A stretch of 64,000 nt of DNA from positions 131,221,104 to 131,285,103 of the forward strand of contig NC_030678.2 in assembly GCF_000004195.4 (NCBI RefSeq), in the 5' to 3' direction. This document shows positions 58,101 to 64,000 of this stretch, piece after piece; position 1 is the stretch's first letter, and the number at the start of each line of letters is the position of its first letter. This stretch comes from Xenopus tropicalis. Taxonomy: Eukaryota > Chordata > Amphibia > Anura > Pipidae. The notes beneath the pieces are model-generated. The model was not told the DNA's origin and made no database searches. It saw only the letters and a program-made list of their open reading frames with translations. Position numbers and translations under genes: made by a program.

Positions 58101-58408
58101 GTCTGATGTCCCAAACAGAGATTAGTCCCCCACAATAGATCTTTCCTACCATCTCCTCAATGCCTTTCCACGAGCAACAAAGGGAATCGCTGGTGGAAAG
58201 CCCTACATATCACTTCAGTTTTCCAAAGTTGAGCAAAGTTTCCTCCTGCAGGCAACTTTGTACAAGTTTGAAAACCCGAAGCAATGGGTAGGCCTTTCCA
58301 TCAGCGATTCACTATGTTGTCAGTGGAAAGGCATTTAGGAGAGATTAGTCACCCCTGCGGTATCAAGATCTATCATGGACAACTAATTACTTTGTGGGAC
58401 ATCAGCCT
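58101..58408. mobile_element. Family G palindromic MITE copy
   Basis: Ends CTGATGTCCCAAACAGAGAT and GTGGGACATCAG; inner arms GAGATTAGTCCCCC / GAGATTAGTCACCCC, AATGCCTTTCCACGAGC / GTCAGTGGAAAGGCATTT and CAAAGTTGAGCAAAGTTTCC / GGCAACTTTGTACAAGTTTG. The 134-codon frame 58284-58688 overlaps it and is not a gene. Confidence 0.7.
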
Positions 58409-58589
58409 CATATCTTACTTAGCCTTGAGTTTCTTTATTAGGGGACACAAATTGGGGGCTATTGGTCTAATATTGGGGATGATCTTACCCATCATCAGTG
58501 AGGATCACCATCATTTATTATCACTCCTTCAAAACTTGTGGGCCAGAAGCTCTCTGGTGATTTTCTCTCTGGTGTTTTTCGTTAATTTG

Positions 58590-58968
58590 CCCGACTTTTT
58601 CTTACTGTGCATCAAAAATTACGTGACAAAATCGTATTGTTGCAACAAGTGCGAAAGTTTCGGATTCCTTCAAGCTTCGGTATCGTGACTTTCCTTTGGC
58701 CAGGTTGGAGCTGCAGAGTGCCACTGAGTCCTATGGGAGGCTTCCAATATCATGCACAGAAGGATCAAAGTCAGAAAGGTGTTTCCGCCGTTTATGATTG
58801 TCAGATATGAAAATTTCATGAATTTTGAATCGCCAATACAACATTATCATGACTAATATGATTTTTTCGTAAGCATTTTCGTGACATTTGCAATCATCAG
58901 AAATTATCGTATCTAATCTTAATTTTTCCCATTTTGAGATTCAAACTCATACTTTGATGAATCAACAT
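58590..58968 (+). mobile_element. Family B MITE, partial
   Basis: GTTGCAACAAGTGCGAAAG, CAGGTTGGAGCTGCAGAGTG, GAGTCCTATGGGAGGCTTCC, ATCATGCACAGAAGGATCAA and TTTGATGAATCAACATTTTG. The ends have lost the GGGGC motif. This copy shows the uninterrupted sequence at the point where 8539-9137 is inserted in the other copy. Confidence 0.72.
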
Positions 58969-59269
58969 TTTGGATCAAGCACTTTTCATAAAATATCAGA
59001 TATATTATAGGAGAATGTAAATAATCATTATTTCCATTTTAATACAGTCTTCTAGTAACTAAATTTTACTGGGAAAGACTAATTATAACAGGGAACACTG
59101 AGTTTGTTTGAGAAAGAGAGAGAGATTATTTTACTTATGATTTGCGACTACATTTTATAAAACATACAGTATATACAATATGAGCAGATTTTCTAAGTCT
59201 AAAATTAGAGCTCATCACATTAAATTCCACTCTTCTGCTCTCTATTGATTTCTAAGGGATTTTTAGATT

Positions 59270-59398
59270 TAACAACAGGTGAAAGTTAGAGTTCATTATT
59301 TCATATATAGGCCTTTAAAAATATCCTAAAATGAATAGAGAGTGGTGGAATTTTACTGTGGTGAGCTCTAACTTCACACTTTGGTAAGTCTTCCCCTT
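59270..59398. mobile_element. Family F MITE
   Basis: CAACAGGTGAAAGTTAGAGT and TCATTATTTCATATA on the left; GTGGTGAGCTCTAACTTCAC and ACTTTGGTAAGTCTTCCCC on the right. Confidence 0.7.
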
Positions 59399-62300
59399 TT
59401 TGTTTTCCATGTTGATTCTTACAAAACTACACTGCAACCTTAATCCTTGCTAAGGACTTCATTTACCACCCATTCATGATTATGCAAAGCAAAGGAAATT
59501 GTATTATTGCAAAAAAAACTTAAAAATTTACATTTTACTCGTCTACAAATACTCTAGAGCAAAACCATCATTTTCTGAAGCCATTCTTGGGCTTAAGGCA
59601 GAACATCATTTTGGACAACATTGCAAGCTGTTGATAATATATAAGTATTTATCATTTACACCAAAATTGCAGAAGAAATTGAAAATAACATGTAATTTAT
59701 TTGACTGGATCATGCAGAGTGACAGAAAAATTCCCATTTGACCTTTCAAGGCCTGACAGATATTTTTCAGAAATGAGTCAACAAGTGATATTTTTATGAC
59801 ATTTTATATCTCAAATGATTCAAATCATTTGCCAGTAATGCCTTTTTGTGATATAGGTTTACATAAAATCATCCCAAATACAATGCAAGCATGTTTCTGT
59901 AACGTCTTGCATAATAACCTGAAGTTATCAAAACAGCCTTTTGAAAAACCTGATCTTTTCTATAAAGGACATAGATCACAGCAGAAAGTAATTTAGTATA
60001 AGCATGCAGTATATGCATGAAGGTTAAACCTCCGTATCTCCATTTTCAGCTCATCTTCATTTGACTTTGACTCATAAATCTTTTATATTCTTACAGAGCC
60101 TGAAATCTTTGCTTTTGGTAACTACCTGTCAGCTCTGTTAGCCCTTTTGGAATGGGAAGTTTAGATGTAGGAGGAAGATTATTCTGAAGATCAAGCAGGA
60201 ACACAATTCTTTCTGTAGGCAAGGCATCCAAAGGGTTAATGAGTCTCAATAAAGGCAGTGTTTACGACTGATACTAATCATCATATTTAGAAACAGGCAG
60301 GACTGGTAAATGACAGGATAAGCAATTTGGAATACAGCCAGGAAATATTTGTGACCTACAATTGGTCTTAAATAATGTTTAAACTTGGAGGTGCTTTGGA
60401 GTCCTGAAAGATTGCTGTATAGGTACCCCTGTTTTGGTCTCTGGCTAGAGCCCCAGCCAGTGCTCCCTACAGTACCCCTGCCCCCAGGGGTGGCAACAGG
60501 ACCTCCATTGCTAGGTTTTTGTGGATAGACAACATAATTTTTACAAAAGAATAATTTTAAAAACTATAACCCTACACATAGTAGGTCACATAAAACAGCC
60601 CATATGTAAAACCCTGTTTTATATACTATAAACAAATCCTATTTATGTTAAATATAATATTCTAGTAATATGTAACACTAGATAATCCAACATTATTCCA
60701 TTTTTAGTACCTAAGTGATTCCACTGTGGCTTTCACTTCTTGATTTTTACAATATAAACCTGCATTATTTCCTGTCAGGTAATCAGTGAGCAACGAAAAT
60801 GGTTAATGAAGGTTAAAGTTCAGTATTTAGTAGCTTTAATAGGTCACTTATTATTATATAAATTATAGTATAGTTCTCTTTATAAATTCCTGCAAAATTG
60901 GACATGTTTTCAGAGCCATTTTTTGATGATTTTTTATGCACCAGTGCTTGACTGCTATCACCAAACAAATGCATTATTGGTAGTAATGGAGATGATTAGT
61001 GAATCACTTCAACGTAGTAATAAATCTGCCCATATGTCTTTTCAGAAGGCATTAAAGTGACTAATTATGAAAACTATAGAAGCTGCTTATTACACTTCTC
61101 GTTGAGTAAATCATGTTCACTTCAATGATGATGTTATAGTTTTTTACCATTCTTTCTATAGTAGACTTCATAATCACCTTTTTTTAATGCACACTATATA
61201 AATAGCATCAAACAGATTAAGCATACAGATCCATCGCTATTTTTTATAGAAGGTACATGCAAACCCATAATTCTTCAATGGAAAGCTGAACGATGCAAGG
61301 CATCTAAAATATTTTTACTATAATGAAGGAATAACAATAGATAGTGCCTCCACATTCATTGTGTTCAGTATCTAATAGCTTTTGTTTTTGTTCCGTTAGA
61401 ATGTGTTTTAAATGAAAGAAAAAAAAGATGGTCAGGGTATTTAGGAAATCAAGTGTATCCCAAGACAGCCTTTTATTTTTAATGCTCTTTTTTATTCTAT
61501 TGGTGTCCCTGTTATTCTGTGCATTATTTATTTAGTCTGTTTAGTTTGCTTTACAGGCTGTGGCAGCATTCACAGGGAGACCTATTGAACCGAAGCGTAA
61601 TAGATGTAATACATCAATACATTTGAGCTGAACAGCTTTAATTAGGCCTTCCCAGTCATTTCATCAATTCATTTGAGTGCCAGTGGGATTTGGATAACCC
61701 TATGCCTCCTGTAGTGCATGAGAATTACAACACTTCAGTATCGTTCTGCCATTCACTTCACAAGGTTAGACAATTATTCTTATTCCACTGAGTTCCATTT
61801 CCAAAACTTAACACAAAGTTTTTAAGGTATTTTGTTCAATAATTCTTTCTTCTTTGTATTTTCTTTTCGGTTATCAAAAAATTATTGTCATATGAGTTGC
61901 TTTTTTTAGTATTTACATGTATAACATTAGATCATATTTTAAAAGATCAATTCTTTTTTGTGTCACAATTTTATATTGATTCTACTGTAGAGAGGAGTTA
62001 AATGGGTGATAAAGTTTAGTGACCGCACATAAGCTAGTTTTCAGGCTATTTGACCAATAGAGAAAGGCCATTGGCAGAAAACTTAAATAGACAGCCACAT
62101 TGCTGTGACTTATACAACTAAATTACCCACAAACCTCAAGAGAAGTGAGAGGAAGATTCAGCTGTTGTCACCCTGCACTCACTAGTCTGATGATAATTCC
62201 TATAGGCAAATAGATCAGCTGTGATTCAATAAAAACTACAGGAAGGTCCTTCTAAGTGTCACATACAGCATGGATGGCAGTAAGGCTGAAACTGTCCTGA

Positions 62301-64000
62301 TAACGTCACTCTGTATATAACCAACTACTGAAGTCACAGACTTTTTTCCCTATTTTGTTGTAGATTCTGTAGCCTAGAAGCAAGAATTTCAGGCATTTTT
62401 AGTGGAAATATTGCAACGCCTTATCAAGCACTTGCTACATTTCTCATCCCAGGGTGCATAGTAAGAATAAACAGAGAAGAGTGAGATACACATTCACTAG
62501 ACTTTTCTAATTCAAACCAGTTTTTTTTTTTACTCACAGCATCTTGTAAAAAATCATTTTGAATTGGAAAAGTCCATATGACTTGAGTGTATATGAGTGT
62601 ATATGAAAATTAAATATTTTATAGTTTCTAATTCAAACATTTTCTGCCCACAATCACTTCCGCTTATTCTTAGCGGAGCAAATATGATGTGATTAGCGTT
62701 GCATCATGGAAGGTGATTTTGGCCATATACCCCATATAGTTTTTACACACAAACAGAAGGGGTCAACCTTTGTGTTTGGTTAAAAAAAAAAAAAACGTTG
62801 TGGGTTAAATACCTTAAATCATCCTGTGTAATCAGAAAACATTCTCTAAATTATGCACTTAAAATCTCTTACACAAAATGCTCATGACCTGGTTTTTTTT
62901 CCTAGTGCACCATGCCTTAAGACTACTGACAAATAGGATTGTTTTGCCATAGGAAGGGATTTGTGCTAGCTTAGTAAAGATCAAAAAAAGGAGGTATTCT
63001 CTGTTACAAAGAAAATACAAATCAGTCATGTGAGTGATAATTTATTTCTCAAAAGATGTGTGTGTTTCAAGAGATAGTTTTAAGGCTGGGAGGGTGAAAT
63101 CTGAAGGAGTATGGAAGAAAATTCCCAATAAAGGGGGCAGCTTGGGAGTTATTTTGGAAGACATTTGATATATTTGAAGAAGCATACAAAGCAAAATGTA
63201 TCTGTCAATTTGTTATTAAAATACTACTGAACAAAGAGAATTAACTAAGGAATTTTATGTATAGCCATCTACATGAGTATTTTGTATTTGTATAAACTAT
63301 TGTCATTTATTATTTGTAACTATAATTCACTAATATTAAAACATTTTTAAAGGTGTTTTTATGTGATAGCATGTATTAGTATTAACCAAAACTCAACTTA
63401 TGTGCTTAACTGCATTTCTATATTGCAAATAAGGAATTATTTGTATTGGTGACAGTCATGGAGGCATCACATCAAACACACATGACATTAGGTGTGGCTA
63501 TATAGGGTTAAATAATCACTCCCTCATTCACCTCAAACATTCCTAAAGGCTTTAAACTAAACACATACTATGGCTTCTTCATCAATCTACTGTCTGCCAG
63601 GCTATACCAGACTAGTGCTGGACAATTTCTTTTATTAGCATGACCATTTTTGAATACCAAGGCTGCTCTAGTTTAACATAATGCTCTAGTTTAACTATTA
63701 GGGGACTTTTAGCATTCAAGTCACTTTGTATATTGTTTAAGTATTATAATGAAAAATAAAATAATGCATTATTAATAATAATACATACAAATAATAACAC
63801 AGATATACTATGAGTTTTGATAAGATGTAAATTGGGAATTTCCTTGCAAACAAAAAATTCAACATGGATGTAGCAGGTTGTGATGTTCTTGCAGCGTTTT
63901 ATTTTTTTGCATGTGGCTGTTTCGCACATGTTTTTTTGGGGAATTGCTAGGAAATGCACATTGTGCATAAAATGTCTGGCAAATGAGGTTAAGGTTTGTG
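59399..64000. other. Repeat-poor AT-rich DNA to window end
   Basis: No gene, RNA or MITE end is seen in 4.6 kb, the cleanest stretch in the window. 61555-61790 (ACCTATTGAACCGAAGCGTA, AGCTTTAATTAGGCCTTCCC, TTCATTTGAGTGCCAGTGGG) has a conserved-element texture. Short frames at the end (for example 63744-63968, minus) are not supported. Confidence 0.35.

Overview
This is eukaryotic, vertebrate DNA. The mix of repeats points to a frog of the genus Xenopus: a TTAA-flanked Kolobok/T2-type MITE, CR1 and L1 elements with amphibian-like 3' ends, Penelope-like elements, and many copies of short families whose ends read like 'GATGAGC…', 'GGGGC-ATTTACTAA…' or 'CAGGTAT-GGACCC'. The species is an inference from recalled repeat types; no database was searched. 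The DNA is AT-rich with no bacterial layout. I found no host protein-coding gene, tRNA, rRNA or CRISPR array. Almost every long open reading frame is either a retrotransposon ORF or a chance reading of a repeat.

Layout. 0-3 kb: 3' part of an L1 LINE (broken ORF2, 3'UTR, A-tail). 3.3-5.7 kb: hAT-like and other MITE fragments. 7.2-9.4 kb: a 5'-truncated CR1 abutting a 'family B' MITE that carries a 599-bp solo-LTR-like insertion. 10.4-14.5 kb: a complete family B element, a SINE/L2-like 3' end, a TTAA MITE and a hAT MITE with 8-bp target duplication. 17.7-21.6 kb: a 34-bp minisatellite, then a minus-strand Penelope-like element split by a nearly complete CR1. 22-30.8 kb: MITEs of several families, including a Kolobok/T2 element with hairpins inside its ends. 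31-32 kb: repeat-poor sequence that looks like conserved non-coding DNA. 33-36 kb: hAT MITE, a GC-rich repeat, more MITEs. 39-41.5 kb: a long fold-back element, a TTAA MITE, a second Penelope-like fragment. 43.9-44.5 kb: an inverted pair of SINE/L2-like copies. 46-47.2 kb: a nested stack of MITEs. 48.3-49.6 kb: an old CR1 and a family B MITE. 49.6-64 kb: mostly unique AT-rich DNA with a few MITEs.

The window reads as intergenic or intronic DNA shaped by waves of transposition, where insertion order can be worked out from who interrupts whom. Family letters (A to H) are my own labels. A = hAT-like; B and C = GGGGC-ended, 3-bp target duplication; D = TA-flanked CAGGTAT family; E = short palindromic element at 28.6 kb; F = 'TTTATCAAA…GTGAAAGTTAGAGTTC' family; G = palindromic 'GGCTGATGG' family; H = 'AGGTGGCCATACAC' family.
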